A stretch of DNA of 64,000 bases. It comes from Cloacibacterium normanense (lineage in GTDB: Bacteria > Bacteroidota > Bacteroidia > Flavobacteriales > Weeksellaceae). The stretch covers positions 211,582-275,581 of the forward strand of contig NZ_PTPZ01000002.1 in NCBI RefSeq assembly GCF_002943105.1, in the 5' to 3' direction. Each line of letters opens with the position of its first letter. Positions within the stretch are counted from its first letter, which is position 1. The position numbers and the translations under genes were made by a program. Shown one piece after another: positions 27,969 through 36,684 of the stretch. Below the pieces are notes generated by a model. It was not told where the DNA came from, searched no databases, and was given only the letters and a program-made list of their open reading frames with translations.

Positions 27969-27992
27969 ATCTTCGTTTAAATTTTCCTCTCA

Positions 27993-29705
27993 ATGAAAAA
28001 AATCACACTACTATTCCTCGTTCAAACCGTATTTTCTTTTGCTCAAGATTTCAAAACACCTTACGAAAAAGGCAACGGAAACCAAACCACCAGCTACGAA
28101 GAAATGGTGAAATTTTATGAAGATTTAGACAAAAACTTCGAAAGCATTTCTGTTGTAGAAAAAGGAAAAGATGACAACGGAGAACCAATTAAAGTAGTGA
28201 TTTTTAGCACCTCTAAAACAAGGAGTAAATTTACTTATCTAAATCCTGTAATTTTTATTAACAACGGAATTCATCCTGGTGAACCAGACGGAATTGATGC
28301 CACGATGATGCTAATGCGAGATTTGGCTTTAGGAAAAATAAAAGTTCCACAAAATACCAAAGTTGCAGCAATTGAAGCATACAATATTTCTGGAATGCAG
28401 AGACGAGGAAAATTTTCAAGAGCTAATCAAAACGGACCGGAAGAACACGGTTTCCGAGGGAATGCCAGAAATTTTGATTTGAACAGAGATTTTATCAAAA
28501 ATGATACAGAAAATGCCAAAGCTTTTCAAGAGATTTTTCATTGGCTAAAACCGATTTATTTTATTGATAATCATGTAAGTAACGGCGCAGATTATCAATA
28601 CACTTTTACCTATATTTCTACCAATAAAGAAAGATTAGGAAGCTATCTCGGAACGTATTTTCATCAAGAAATGCAACCGAAACTGATTCAAAATATGGAG
28701 AAATCTAAAATTTTGAACGTTCCTTACGTCAATATTCACGGAGATTCTCCAGATGAAGGTTTTCCTGCTTTTATGGATTCTCCACGTTATGCAACGGGTT
28801 ACACTACCCTTTTCAACATTCCGGGAACGGTGGCAGAAACGCACATGCTAAAACCTTACAAAGACCGCGTAAAAGCAACGTATGAATACATGAGACATTC
28901 CATCAATTTTGTAGATGAAAATTACACAGAAATTTCTAAAAAAATGATGGAAGAATTCACGAATTATTTGCCAAATAAAAAATACGCAATTCGTTGGAAA
29001 TTAGACAGTACCAAATACAGTTATATTGATTTCAAAGGTTATGAAGCTGGGAAAAAGCCTAGTGAAATTTCAGGGAAACCAAGACTTTTCTACGACAGAA
29101 ATAAACCTTTCACCAGAAAAGTAAAATTCTTTGACACTTACAAAGCTGACAAAGAAATTGTAATCCCAAGTTACTATGTGATTCCAAAATCTGAAGGGAA
29201 AATCATAGAAAATTTAAAACGCAATCAAATCAAATTCAAAGAATTACAATCTGATTCTTTAATCACAGTTGAATCTTATAAAATTGTAGATTTTAAAACC
29301 GTAAAAAATCCTTATGAAGGTCATTACTTGCATTTTGATACTCAAGTTTCATCAGAATTAAAGACTAAAAAATTCAGAAAAGGAGATTGTTTGGTTTCTA
29401 CAACACAATCTGGCGTGAAATTCCTCTTAGAAACGCTAGAACCAGAAGCAGTAGACTCTTACTTCAACTGGAACTTTTTTGATGGAATTTTGGGACAAAA
29501 AGAGTATTTTTCTGACTACGTTTTCGAAGATACTGCCGCCGAATTATTGAAAACCAACAAAGCGTTAAAAACCGCTTTTGAACTGAAAAAAGCTTCGGAT
29601 GCTAAATTTGCAGAAGATGGAGCAGCACAATTAGATTGGGTATATAAAAATTCAGAATATTACGAAGGTACTGTAAATCAATATCCTATTTATAGAATTC
29701 GATAA
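27993..29705 (+). CDS. M14-family zinc carboxypeptidase, secreted
   Basis: This 570-aa protein has a signal peptide (ending FSFAQ) and a peptidase M14 catalytic domain. The zinc ligands HxxE are in NNGIHPGEPDG (His about 94, Glu about 97). RGNARNFDLNRDF contains the substrate-binding Arg/Asn pair, and DNHVSNGADYQ supplies the third ligand His. AETHML near 282 may carry the catalytic Glu. A C-terminal region of about 250 residues follows the catalytic domain. It probably trims peptides in the periplasm or at the cell surface. Monocistronic. Confidence 0.85.
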   Translation: MKKITLLFLVQTVFSFAQDFKTPYEKGNGNQTTSYEEMVKFYEDLDKNFESISVVEKGKDDNGEPIKVVIFSTSKTRSKFTYLNPVIFINNGIHPGEPDGIDATMMLMRDLALGKIKVPQNTKVAAIEAYNISGMQRRGKFSRANQNGPEEHGFRGNARNFDLNRDFIKNDTENAKAFQEIFHWLKPIYFIDNHVSNGADYQYTFTYISTNKERLGSYLGTYFHQEMQPKLIQNMEKSKILNVPYVNIHGDSPDEGFPAFMDSPRYATGYTTLFNIPGTVAETHMLKPYKDRVKATYEYMRHSINFVDENYTEISKKMMEEFTNYLPNKKYAIRWKLDSTKYSYIDFKGYEAGKKPSEISGKPRLFYDRNKPFTRKVKFFDTYKADKEIVIPSYYVIPKSEGKIIENLKRNQIKFKELQSDSLITVESYKIVDFKTVKNPYEGHYLHFDTQVSSELKTKKFRKGDCLVSTTQSGVKFLLETLEPEAVDSYFNWNFFDGILGQKEYFSDYVFEDTAAELLKTNKALKTAFELKKASDAKFAEDGAAQLDWVYKNSEYYEGTVNQYPIYRIR

Positions 29706-29733
29706 TTTTAGTCATTTGTATATTTAGGATTTT

Positions 29734-29879
29734 AACGCAAAGACGCAAATCACTAATTTTTAATATTTTATGTTTTTAAGACGCAAAATTTAACTTCGTT
29801 AAAAAATTGAAAATCTCTGATTTTCTTGCGCCTTATTAATTCAGTATTTGTTAATTAATTTGATTTGCGCCTTTGCGTT
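29734..29879. repeat. 146-bp imperfect palindromic element (ACGCAAAGACGCAAA type)
   Basis: The outer arms of 19 bp (AACGCAAAGACGCAAATCA and TGATTTGCGCCTTTGCGTT) match with one mismatch. A second inner pair (TAAGACGCAAA / TTGCGCCTTA) and a central hairpin TTTAAC-TTC-GTTAAA lie between them. The arms are themselves tandem ACGCAAA words. No gene lies inside. It fills most of the gap between the M14 peptidase and the FeoB-associated gene and may end either transcript. Confidence 0.75.
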
Positions 29880-29934
29880 TCAATTAATTATCAGTCTTTT
29901 TTAATAAGAAGCACAACCCATATTTTTTTAAATA

Positions 29935-30084
29935 TTAAGAACATCCACAATCTTTGTCGCAATGCGTTCTTTTACTATCAAATTTTTTTGGAGAAAAAGT
30001 TTTTTTGATAATTTTATAAATAGAATAAGATGCCGCTAATAAAGCTGCAAAAATGATAACGTATTGAAGGACTAAACTTTCCAT
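29935..30084 (-). CDS. FeoB-associated Cys-rich membrane mini-protein
   Basis: This 49-aa protein is MESLVLQYVIIFAALLAASY followed by a short basic segment and the tail HCDKDCGCS. It has one membrane helix (about 5-24) and a Cys-rich C-terminus, the plan of the FeoB-associated Cys-rich membrane protein family (PF12669), which is thought to help FeoB-mediated ferrous iron uptake. Here it is not adjacent to feoB: the Cys-rich mini-gene and ferritin gene lie between, on the other strand. A TAATTTTG box (minus strand, 30101-30108) precedes it. Confidence 0.75.
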   Translation of the reverse strand: MESLVLQYVIIFAALLAASYSIYKIIKKTFSPKKFDSKRTHCDKDCGCS

Positions 30085-30100
30085 GACAAAAATCTTATTA

Positions 30101-30108
30101 CAAAATTA
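30101..30108 (-). promoter_or_regulatory. candidate -7 box for the FeoB-associated gene
   Basis: On the minus strand TAATTTTG matches TAnnTTTG and lies 16 bp before the ATG. No -33 TTTG is at the expected distance. Confidence 0.4.
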
Positions 30109-30117
30109 CATAATTAT

Positions 30118-30148
30118 TTTGAACTATTCTAAATAAAGATTAATTTTG
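30118..30148 (+). promoter_or_regulatory. Bacteroidota-type promoter for the Cys-rich mini-gene
   Basis: TTTG (30118-30121), 19 bp, then TAATTTTG (30141-30148) is an exact match to the consensus. The ATG at 30153 follows after only four bases, so the transcript should be leaderless or nearly so. Confidence 0.65.
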
Positions 30149-30152
30149 TCTC

Positions 30153-30305
30153 ATGGATTTCAGAACTAACCCTTATTTCAATCTTGTTGTTCCAACTTTG
30201 GAGAGCAAAAACTACGAGCAATATTGTGGTAAAAAGAAATGTTGCAAGAAATTTAAGAAAGGGAAAAGATGTAAAAAATGCCCAGGAAGAGATAAAATTT
30301 CATAA
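30153..30305 (+). CDS. 50-aa Cys- and Lys-rich protein of unknown function
   Basis: This short frame begins MDFRTNPYFNLVVPTLESKN and continues with YCGKKKCCKKFKKGKRCKKC. Five Cys lie in the basic C-terminal half (C..CC, then C..C). Such a cluster could bind a metal or Fe-S centre; that is inference. No signal peptide is present. An exact consensus promoter immediately upstream, and position between the FeoB-associated gene and ferritin, argue that it is real. I do not know a family name. Confidence 0.6.
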   Translation: MDFRTNPYFNLVVPTLESKNYEQYCGKKKCCKKFKKGKRCKKCPGRDKIS

Positions 30306-30326
30306 ACCTAAATCACATTTCTTTCT

Positions 30327-30334
30327 TATCTTTG
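30327..30334 (+). promoter_or_regulatory. candidate -7 box for ferritin
   Basis: TATCTTTG fits TAnnTTTG and lies 16 bp before the ferritin ATG, just after the mini-gene stop. The -33 half is not visible. Confidence 0.4.
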
Positions 30335-30350
30335 AATAAATTCATTTATC

Positions 30351-30851
30351 ATGAACAGAGATTATATATTTGATTTGCTGAATCAGCAAATTGCAAAAGA
30401 ACAATATGCGGCGCAATTGTACCTATCTATGAGCGCTTGGTTTTTAGAACAAGATTTAGACGGAATTGCCAATTATTTCAGAGTTCAATCTAAAGAAGAA
30501 CTGATGCATTCAGAAAAATTCTTTGATTATTTGAATGATATCGGTGGAAAAATTGTGCTACAAGAAGTAAAACAACCTCCTCATGATTTCAAAGATGCTT
30601 TAGAAATTTTTGAAAAAGCTTTAGAGCACGAAAAATTAGTAACCAAAAGTATTTTTGACATTGTAAAAGCTGCTAATGATGCAGGAGATTACTCTACTGC
30701 TGCTTTCTTACAATGGTTCGTGAATGAACAGGTAGAAGAAGAAGCCAATGCTTCTCAATTGATTTCGAAAATTAAAATGGTGAAAGACAATCCTTCTGCT
30801 TTGTATCTTTTTGATCAAGAATTGGCGAAACGCGTTTTCGTAGCTGAATAA
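30351..30851 (+). CDS. ftnA: ferritin
   Basis: This 24-subunit iron-storage protein oxidises Fe2+ and stores ferric mineral. The 166-aa four-helix protein shows ferroxidase-site residues Glu17 (AKEQYAAQLYL), Glu50 and His53 (SKEELMHSEKFF), Glu94 region (EHEKLV) and the helix-4 segment QWFVNEQVEEE. It is non-haem ferritin (FtnA type), not bacterioferritin, since the haem Met is absent. It is convergent with feoB and shares a bidirectional terminator with it. Uptake, mini-proteins and storage therefore form one iron block. Confidence 0.93.
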   Translation: MNRDYIFDLLNQQIAKEQYAAQLYLSMSAWFLEQDLDGIANYFRVQSKEELMHSEKFFDYLNDIGGKIVLQEVKQPPHDFKDALEIFEKALEHEKLVTKSIFDIVKAANDAGDYSTAAFLQWFVNEQVEEEANASQLISKIKMVKDNPSALYLFDQELAKRVFVAE

Positions 30852-30856
30852 AATGA

Positions 30857-30884
30857 AAAACTGCTTTTAAAAGCAGTTTTTTTT
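30857..30884. terminator. bidirectional terminator between ferritin and feoB
   Basis: A perfect 24-bp palindrome (AAAACTGCTTTT/AAAAGCAGTTTT) has T runs on both strands. It overlaps the feoB stop codon. Confidence 0.85.
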
Positions 30885-32937
30885 ATTTGAAAAATTGGTA
30901 AACCAACATGGAAGCTAGATAAGCTAAACCAGACATGAAAACCAACTGAATCGCCGTCCATTTCCAAGATTTTGTTTCTCTGTAGACTACAGCAATCGTA
31001 GAGATACATTGCATCGCAAAAGCGTAAAATATAAGAATGGAAAGTCCTGTTGCAAAACTGAAGACTTTTTCGCCATTCGGTTTTACATCACTTCTCATTT
31101 TTTCGATGACCGATTTTTCTGGAGCATCATCATCAAGACTGTAAAGCGTTGACATTGTGCCAACAAACACTTCTCTCGCTGCAAAACTGGTAAGAATTCC
31201 TACTCCCATTTTCCAATCATAACCCAATGGTGAAATCACAGGTTCCATTTGCTTCCCGATTTTAGCCAAATAAGAATTTTCTAACTTTACATCTGAATGA
31301 TGTTCTAAAATATGGAAATCATCTTTCGGTCCGAAATAACTTAAAAACCAAAGAATTACACTTACTGCCAAAATAATTTTTCCAGCGCCTGTAATAAATT
31401 CCCAAACTTTACCTAAAACCAATTTGAAATCATATTTCCAAAGCGGCATTTTATACGTTGGCAAATCCATTACCAAGAAGGTTTTTCCTTTATTTTTAAT
31501 GAAATATTTTAAAATAAATGCAGCTATAAGCGAAGTCGCAAATCCTAAGAAATACATTCCCAGAAGCGCAATCGCTTTATATTTTACACCAAAGAAAGTT
31601 CCATCAGTAAAAATAAGCGCAATAATAATACTGTAAACCGGAAGTCTTGCAGAACACGTCATAAAAGGCGTAATGAGAATCGTGATGAGTCGCTCTTTTA
31701 CGTTTTCGATGTTTCTGGTACTCATAATTGCAGGAATGGCACAAGCTGTTCCCGAAACGAGCGGAACAATACTTTTTCCGTTTAATCCAAAAGGTCGTAA
31801 GAATCTGTCCATCAAGAAAATAACTCTTGCCATGTAACCAGAATCTTCTAATAAATACAAGAAATATAAAAGAATCCCGATTTGTGGGGCAAAAATCACA
31901 ATTCCGCCAATTCCTGGAATAATTCCGTCTGAAATTAACGAATTCAAAGGACCTTCTGGAAGCCAAGTTCTGGAAGTTTCAGACAACCAAGCAAAAGCAG
32001 CATCAATCCAATTCATAGGATATTCTGCAATGAAAAATACACTTTGGAAAATGGTGAGTAAAATAATCCCAAAAACCAAATATCCTAAAACAGGATGTAC
32101 TAAAACTTTGTCTAATTTTTCGGTGAGTAGTTCCTTGAACTGAGGTTTTTTAGAAATGGTTTGGGTGATAATTCCGTCAATTTGTTGGTATCTTCTGATG
32201 GTTTCCTGCACTTGTAAACGTTTCGGAACCATACATTTTCTGTCTTCTTGATTCAGTTGTGTTTTTACACTTTCTAATTTGCCGAGATAAGTATCTGCAG
32301 CAATGAGCGTCCACACTTTATAGAAATTATTCTCTTCGATTTGTCTTGAAATCTTGAAAACCAATCCTAAATTTTCTGAAGGAATATCAAAATAAGGCTT
32401 ATCCGAAACTGAAAATTCAACTTTAAAAATAGATTCTCTTATTTCTTCAATACCGATATTTTTTTTGGCATTGGTTTCTAGAATATTTTGACCTAGAAGT
32501 TCGCTCAGTTTTTTAGAATCGATGTGTAAACCTCTTTTCTCCGCCAAATCTACTTGGTTAATCACCATCAAAACAGGAATTCCCAAATCTTTGATTTGCT
32601 GATAAAGCAGTAAACTTCTTTTGAGATTCAGCGCATCTGCAATGTAAATTACACCGCTGTATTTTTCTTGTTCTTCAATCAAATATTTGGTGAAAATAGC
32701 TTCGTCTTCAGAAGTGGGATAAATGCTGTAAGAACCTGGCAAATCTACAATTTCTACTTCTTCGTCTTTGTATAGGTAAGTTCCTTCGTGTGAAGCAACG
32801 GTAACGCCAGCGTAATTGCCGGTTTTTTGGTTTTTGTTACAAAGCAAATTGAAGATGGTAGATTTTCCTACATTAGGATTTCCTACCAAAAGAATATGTT
32901 TTTGTTTTTTTGCTGAGTTCGGCATATAATTTTCCAA
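30883..32937 (-). CDS. feoB: ferrous iron transport protein FeoB
   Basis: FeoB is an inner-membrane Fe2+ transporter with an N-terminal G domain. The 684-aa protein has G1 GNPNVGKST (about 19-27), G2/G3 region GVTVASHEG and DLPGSYSIYPTS, and G4 NQVD. The membrane domain from about residue 280 carries two Gate-like motifs (FAPQIGILLYFLYLLEDSGYMAR and GTACAIPAIMSTR, later SFAAREVFVGTMSTLY). Another Met at residue 5 is a possible start. It is 20 bp downstream of feoA. Confidence 0.95.
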   Translation of the reverse strand: MENYMPNSAKKQKHILLVGNPNVGKSTIFNLLCNKNQKTGNYAGVTVASHEGTYLYKDEEVEIVDLPGSYSIYPTSEDEAIFTKYLIEEQEKYSGVIYIADALNLKRSLLLYQQIKDLGIPVLMVINQVDLAEKRGLHIDSKKLSELLGQNILETNAKKNIGIEEIRESIFKVEFSVSDKPYFDIPSENLGLVFKISRQIEENNFYKVWTLIAADTYLGKLESVKTQLNQEDRKCMVPKRLQVQETIRRYQQIDGIITQTISKKPQFKELLTEKLDKVLVHPVLGYLVFGIILLTIFQSVFFIAEYPMNWIDAAFAWLSETSRTWLPEGPLNSLISDGIIPGIGGIVIFAPQIGILLYFLYLLEDSGYMARVIFLMDRFLRPFGLNGKSIVPLVSGTACAIPAIMSTRNIENVKERLITILITPFMTCSARLPVYSIIIALIFTDGTFFGVKYKAIALLGMYFLGFATSLIAAFILKYFIKNKGKTFLVMDLPTYKMPLWKYDFKLVLGKVWEFITGAGKIILAVSVILWFLSYFGPKDDFHILEHHSDVKLENSYLAKIGKQMEPVISPLGYDWKMGVGILTSFAAREVFVGTMSTLYSLDDDAPEKSVIEKMRSDVKPNGEKVFSFATGLSILIFYAFAMQCISTIAVVYRETKSWKWTAIQLVFMSGLAYLASMLVYQFFK

Positions 32938-32957
32938 ATTTCAGTAGAAATTTTGGT

Positions 32958-33212
32958 TTAATTTTCTGGTTCTACGAAAATAAATCTCGCTTCTTCTTCA
33001 CGAAGGGCAACTCTCGTTTTTTCTTCTCCGTATTCTATGTAAAGAGGACCGCTAAAAGGCGCTTGATGTAAGATGACGAATGATGTTTCTGGCAATAATC
33101 CCATTTCGATAATCTTATTGGGCATCTGCAAGTTTTCGTTATCATAACCTTTGATTTTCCCCTTTTTATTTCGAGGAAAACAGCACAATTTATTTGAAAT
33201 ATTTGTCTGCAA
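32958..33212 (-). CDS. feoA: FeoA-family protein
   Basis: FeoA is a small SH3-fold cytoplasmic protein that supports FeoB. The 84-aa protein has KGKIKGYDNENLQMPNKIIEMGLLPETSF, in which the MGLLPGT-like turn (about 56-63) is diagnostic, followed by PLYIEYGEEKTRVALREEEA. It is the first gene of feoA-feoB. A TATATTTG box is 23 bp upstream. I cannot identify a Fur site with confidence. Confidence 0.9.
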   Translation of the reverse strand: MQTNISNKLCCFPRNKKGKIKGYDNENLQMPNKIIEMGLLPETSFVILHQAPFSGPLYIEYGEEKTRVALREEEARFIFVEPEN

Positions 33213-33235
33213 GATTTCTATAATTAATTGAGGAG

Positions 33236-33243
33236 CAAATATA
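33236..33243 (-). promoter_or_regulatory. candidate -7 box for feoAB
   Basis: TATATTTG on the minus strand, 23 bp before the feoA start. No exact -33 TTTG is present. Confidence 0.45.
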
Positions 33244-33393
33244 CTTTATTTATTTTAATTCTAAATAAGACTTCAATAGTTTTTTTCAAAAGAATTGCTG
33301 ATTAAAAACATATTCTCACGAAAAACGATTCTCAAATTGATGAAATGAAAAAGTATTTTAAAAATTAAACCTTCTTTTCGTAAAAATTCTTCC

Positions 33394-33401
33394 TAAATTT
33401 G
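33394..33401 (+). promoter_or_regulatory. candidate -7 box for ogt
   Basis: TAAATTTG, 17 bp before the ogt ATG. The -33 half is not visible at standard spacing. Confidence 0.4.
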
Positions 33402-33418
33402 TTGAAAACTCATTCATT

Positions 33419-33931
33419 ATGAATATGCTGTACACCAAATCATACGAAACTCCTCTAGGTAAAATGGTGGCTTTTGCCAATCAAAATGCCTTGCTTCTTC
33501 TCGATTTTGAAGATTCTAAATATTTTGAAAAGCACATGGAAGAAATTTCGCAAGGTTATGGCGTCATCAAAACATCTAATAACAGAATTTTAAAACTTCT
33601 GGAAAAGGAGTTGAGCCAATATTTCAAAGGAAAATTGACAAAATTTACCGTTCCTGTAGAATTTACTGGTACAGATTTTCAGAAAAAAGTTTGGGAAGAA
33701 TTGCAGAACATCAGTTTTGGAGAGTACAGAAGTTATCAATCTCAAGCCGATGCAATGAATCGCCCAAAATCGGTAAGAGCAGTTGCCAATGCCAATTCTA
33801 GAAATAAATTATGCTTAGTGGTTCCTTGTCACCGAGTAATTGGCAAAAACCTTTCATTAACGGGTTATGCAGGTGGTGTCGATAGAAAAGCCACCCTTTT
33901 AAAACTTGAAGGAATTGAATTAAAGTTCTAA
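33419..33931 (+). CDS. ogt: methylated-DNA-[protein]-cysteine S-methyltransferase
   Basis: This suicide repair enzyme transfers alkyl groups from O6-alkylguanine to its own Cys. The 170-aa protein has an N-terminal RNase-H-like domain (about 1-80) and the C-terminal DNA-binding/active-site domain: DFQKKVWEELQNISFGEYRSY (about 86-106), RAVANANSRN and the acceptor motif VVPCHRVIG (Cys about 137). A second Met at residue 3 is another possible start. Monocistronic. Confidence 0.93.
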   Translation: MNMLYTKSYETPLGKMVAFANQNALLLLDFEDSKYFEKHMEEISQGYGVIKTSNNRILKLLEKELSQYFKGKLTKFTVPVEFTGTDFQKKVWEELQNISFGEYRSYQSQADAMNRPKSVRAVANANSRNKLCLVVPCHRVIGKNLSLTGYAGGVDRKATLLKLEGIELKF

Positions 33932-33933
33932 AT

Positions 33934-33964
33934 AAAAAAACTCCTCCAAAAGTTTGGAGGAGTT
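33934..33964 (-). terminator. terminator after the Prc-type protease gene
   Basis: A 12-bp perfect stem AACTCCTCCAAA/TTTGGAGGAGTT is followed by a T run on the minus strand. It also separates the convergent ogt gene, for which there is no T run. Confidence 0.85.
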
Positions 33965-33983
33965 ATAAATACATCAAAGATGT

Positions 33984-36104
33984 TTATTTTAGTTCAGAGA
34001 TAATATTTACGGTTTCTTGTAGGTAAATATCTCTTTTCAAATTTTTCATCCAGTTTTCAGATTTTTTAGCGAAAACCTCATCGGTTTTTCCTCTGGCAAC
34101 TTCGTCTGCATGAAGCGCGAAGTTTAATCCGTTATTGTATTTAATCAATGGTTTGAATTTATCAATCTGTGCTTTTCTAGTTTTCATCACCGCTTCAAAA
34201 TCTTTTAGATTAAGAGAAATCTTTTCTTCTTTGTCTAATTTTTCTCTCCACTGTGCAGATTCTAGCAATAATTGATAAAATTTATTTTGAGCCATTCTTG
34301 ACTGACTGTTTTTAGCCAAATTTGCAACATTTATTGGATTACTCACCGTAAAACTGCTTGAGTTAACTTGATCCCAAGGTAAAGCATAATTGTCAAATCT
34401 TTCACCGATTTCTTCATAAGAGAACACATCTTTCATCGGGATGTCAGACTCAACTCCTTTTAACTGGGTAGATTTTCCGTTGATTCTATAAAATTTCTGA
34501 ATGGTTAATTTCAGTGAACCAAAATCATCCGTACTGTTTAAAAATCTATTCAGTTCTACGAAAGTTTGCACCGTACCTTTTCCAAACGAATTAGGCGAAC
34601 CAACAATCACTGCTCTTCCGTAATCTTTCATCGCACCTGCTAAAATTTCAGAAGCCGAAGCCGAAAGTTCGTTTTGCATGATTACCAAAGGCCCAGTCCA
34701 AATTGGGTCATTTTGTTTGTTTCTCATCACCTGAACTCTACCGTTTCCGTCTTTTACCTGAACAACTGGTCCGTTATTCATGAAAAGTCCCATAATATCT
34801 ACCACTTCGGTAAGAGAACCACCTCCGTTATTTCTTAAATCAAGGATAATTCCTTCTACATTTTGTGCTTTTAGTTTAATGAGTTCTGCTTTTATGTCGT
34901 CTGAAGCATTTCTTCCTTTAGCATCTTCAAAATCTGCATTGAAACTTGGCAAATTGATGAATCCATATTTTTTACCATTCGCTCCATTGATGATGATACT
35001 TCTCGCAAAAGTGTCTTCTATCGCTACTTCTTCACGAATCATTTTCACTTCTTTGATGGTTCCGTCTTTTTTCTTGAGCGTAAGAACTACTTCTGTTCCT
35101 TTTTCGCCACGGATAAAACGCACCGCTTCATCTACCAACATTCCTGTTACATTAATTGGCTCTTCTCCTTTTTTAGACTGAACTTTTAGAATTTCGTCTC
35201 CTTCTGAAATCTGTTTCGATTTCCAAGCTGGAGCGCCAACTACCAATGTTCCGATTTTTATTTTTCCTTTGCTTTCTTGAATCGTTGCCCCAATTCCAAT
35301 GACTTTTCCTACGAAATTCACATCAAAATCTTCTTTGTCTTGAGGTGAAAAATAATTGGTATGCGGATCAAAAACTTCTGTGTAAGCGTTCATGTAAACC
35401 GAGAACCAATCCATTTTTTTACGTTTTTGGAATCTCTTAAACATAGAAGTCATTAAATCTTTTACTTCTTCCGTAGCTTTTACTTGTTTCTGCGCTGGTG
35501 TAAGAATTTCTAACTTGATGGTATCTTTCAGTTTCAGACGGTTTACACTGTCTTTTTTCTCACGTTGCGTTTCTTCTTTTGCATTCAGTGTTTCTATTTC
35601 TTGAAGAATATTGTACTTGATGAATTTTTTCCACTCGTTTTTTAATTCTTCTTGATTCTGAGGATATTTCTTCAGTTTTGGCTCCAGAATTAATTCATCA
35701 TTTTCTTCAAAATTAATCGGTTTGCTCAAGATTTCCTGAGAATATTTTTCGATTTCTGCGGTTCTGTCGTACAATTTATCAACCGTCAACTTATAAAAAG
35801 TTAAGTCACCTCTGTTCAGATAATCGTCTAACTTGGTTCTGTGTTTGCTGAATTCATCTACTTCTGACTGCAAGAAAAATCTTTTTCCTGGGTCTATCAT
35901 TTCCATATATTTATCATAAACATCAGCAGAATACGCATCATTAATCGGTTTAGGCGAATAATGCAGATAAGAAAGCGTATTTTTTACACTTATCATAATC
36001 GTTTGCATCTTCTCTTCATCATTCTGCGGTGCATTAAAACAGAACATGAGCGTGATTAACGGTGCGAAAAATAATAATTTATTGAGTTTGAAATTTTTGA
36101 ACAT
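33984..36104 (-). CDS. prc: carboxy-terminal processing protease (Prc/Tsp, S41)
   Basis: This periplasmic Ser-Lys protease degrades or matures proteins from their C-terminus, affecting peptidoglycan enzymes in other bacteria. The 706-aa protein has a signal peptide (about 1-24), a long N-terminal helical domain, a PDZ domain (about 260-350; GIGATIQESKGKIKIGTLVVGAPAW) and the S41 core with LDLRNNGGGSL (about 421-431). The nucleophile lies in NELSASASE (Ser about 483) and the base in NSFGKGTVQT (Lys about 509), then the tail-specific C-terminal domain. Length matches E. coli Prc more than short CtpA. Confidence 0.93.
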   Translation of the reverse strand: MFKNFKLNKLLFFAPLITLMFCFNAPQNDEEKMQTIMISVKNTLSYLHYSPKPINDAYSADVYDKYMEMIDPGKRFFLQSEVDEFSKHRTKLDDYLNRGDLTFYKLTVDKLYDRTAEIEKYSQEILSKPINFEENDELILEPKLKKYPQNQEELKNEWKKFIKYNILQEIETLNAKEETQREKKDSVNRLKLKDTIKLEILTPAQKQVKATEEVKDLMTSMFKRFQKRKKMDWFSVYMNAYTEVFDPHTNYFSPQDKEDFDVNFVGKVIGIGATIQESKGKIKIGTLVVGAPAWKSKQISEGDEILKVQSKKGEEPINVTGMLVDEAVRFIRGEKGTEVVLTLKKKDGTIKEVKMIREEVAIEDTFARSIIINGANGKKYGFINLPSFNADFEDAKGRNASDDIKAELIKLKAQNVEGIILDLRNNGGGSLTEVVDIMGLFMNNGPVVQVKDGNGRVQVMRNKQNDPIWTGPLVIMQNELSASASEILAGAMKDYGRAVIVGSPNSFGKGTVQTFVELNRFLNSTDDFGSLKLTIQKFYRINGKSTQLKGVESDIPMKDVFSYEEIGERFDNYALPWDQVNSSSFTVSNPINVANLAKNSQSRMAQNKFYQLLLESAQWREKLDKEEKISLNLKDFEAVMKTRKAQIDKFKPLIKYNNGLNFALHADEVARGKTDEVFAKKSENWMKNLKRDIYLQETVNIISELK

Positions 36105-36176
36105 ATTGTTAAAAGTATTATTGGGTATAAGTTATATATTGATAAAGTTTGTTACAATGATTTAATGAGCATTTTT

Positions 36177-36574
36177 TTAACACATAAGTCACATAAAGAT
36201 TTAACATTGAAAATATACAATAGAACAAATAAGAAGAAAATCAAAGATTTTCAAAAACTAATGTGCTCTCATGTTTCTTTGTCCTGTTTTTTAATCAACT
36301 CATGTGTTTTATTTTTTCAAGCATTTTTTTCTTTAACACATAAGTCACATAAAGATTTAAAATTGAAAATATACAATAGAACAAATAAGAAGAAAATCAA
36401 AGATTTTCAAAAACTATTGTGTTCTCATGTTTCTTTATCCTGTTTTTTTAATCAACTTATGTGTTTTAAATAAAATATTTTTTTCCTTAACACATAAGTC
36501 ACATAAAGATTTTCAAAAACTAATGTGCTCTTATGTTTCTTTATCCTGTTTTTTTTAATCAACTCATGTGTTAA
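36177..36574 (+). repeat. three tandem copies of a palindrome-ended intergenic element
   Basis: Units begin with TTAACACATAAGTCACATAA at 36177, 36333 and 36487 and end with AATCAACTCATGTGTT-like sequence, so the unit ends are inverted repeats (ACACATAAG / CTCATGTGT). Units 1 and 2 are about 155 bp. Unit 3 is about 88 bp and lacks an internal block of about 50 bp (ATTGAAAATATACAATAGAA onward). The 102-codon plus-strand frame here follows the repeat and is not a gene. Nothing else is seen between prc and surE. Confidence 0.85.
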
Positions 36575-36658
36575 GAAATAAATTTTTTACTGGTAAATTT
36601 ATAACAAAATAAGCACCAAATTTAATGCCTTATTCAAAAATAGCGCTAATTTTTTAAT

Positions 36659-36666
36659 TAAATTTG
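36659..36666 (+). promoter_or_regulatory. candidate -7 box for surE
   Basis: TAAATTTG fits TAnnTTTG and lies 18 bp before the surE ATG. The -33 half is not visible. Confidence 0.4.
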
Positions 36667-36684
36667 TCTAAAATTAAAATTTAT

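Noticed and set aside
36165-36473. 102-codon plus-strand frame upstream of surE
   Set aside because: Its translation repeats itself (LTHKSHKDL...KIYNRTNKKKIKDFQKL) because it follows the tandem DNA repeat.
36177-36574. Possible CRISPR array
   Set aside because: Only three units, 88-156 bp long, with repeated interiors rather than unique spacers and no cas genes nearby.
36664-36684. Upstream TTG start for surE
   Set aside because: It overlaps the -7 box and the extension SKIKIY has no counterpart; MKKPLILVTNDDG is the standard N-terminus.
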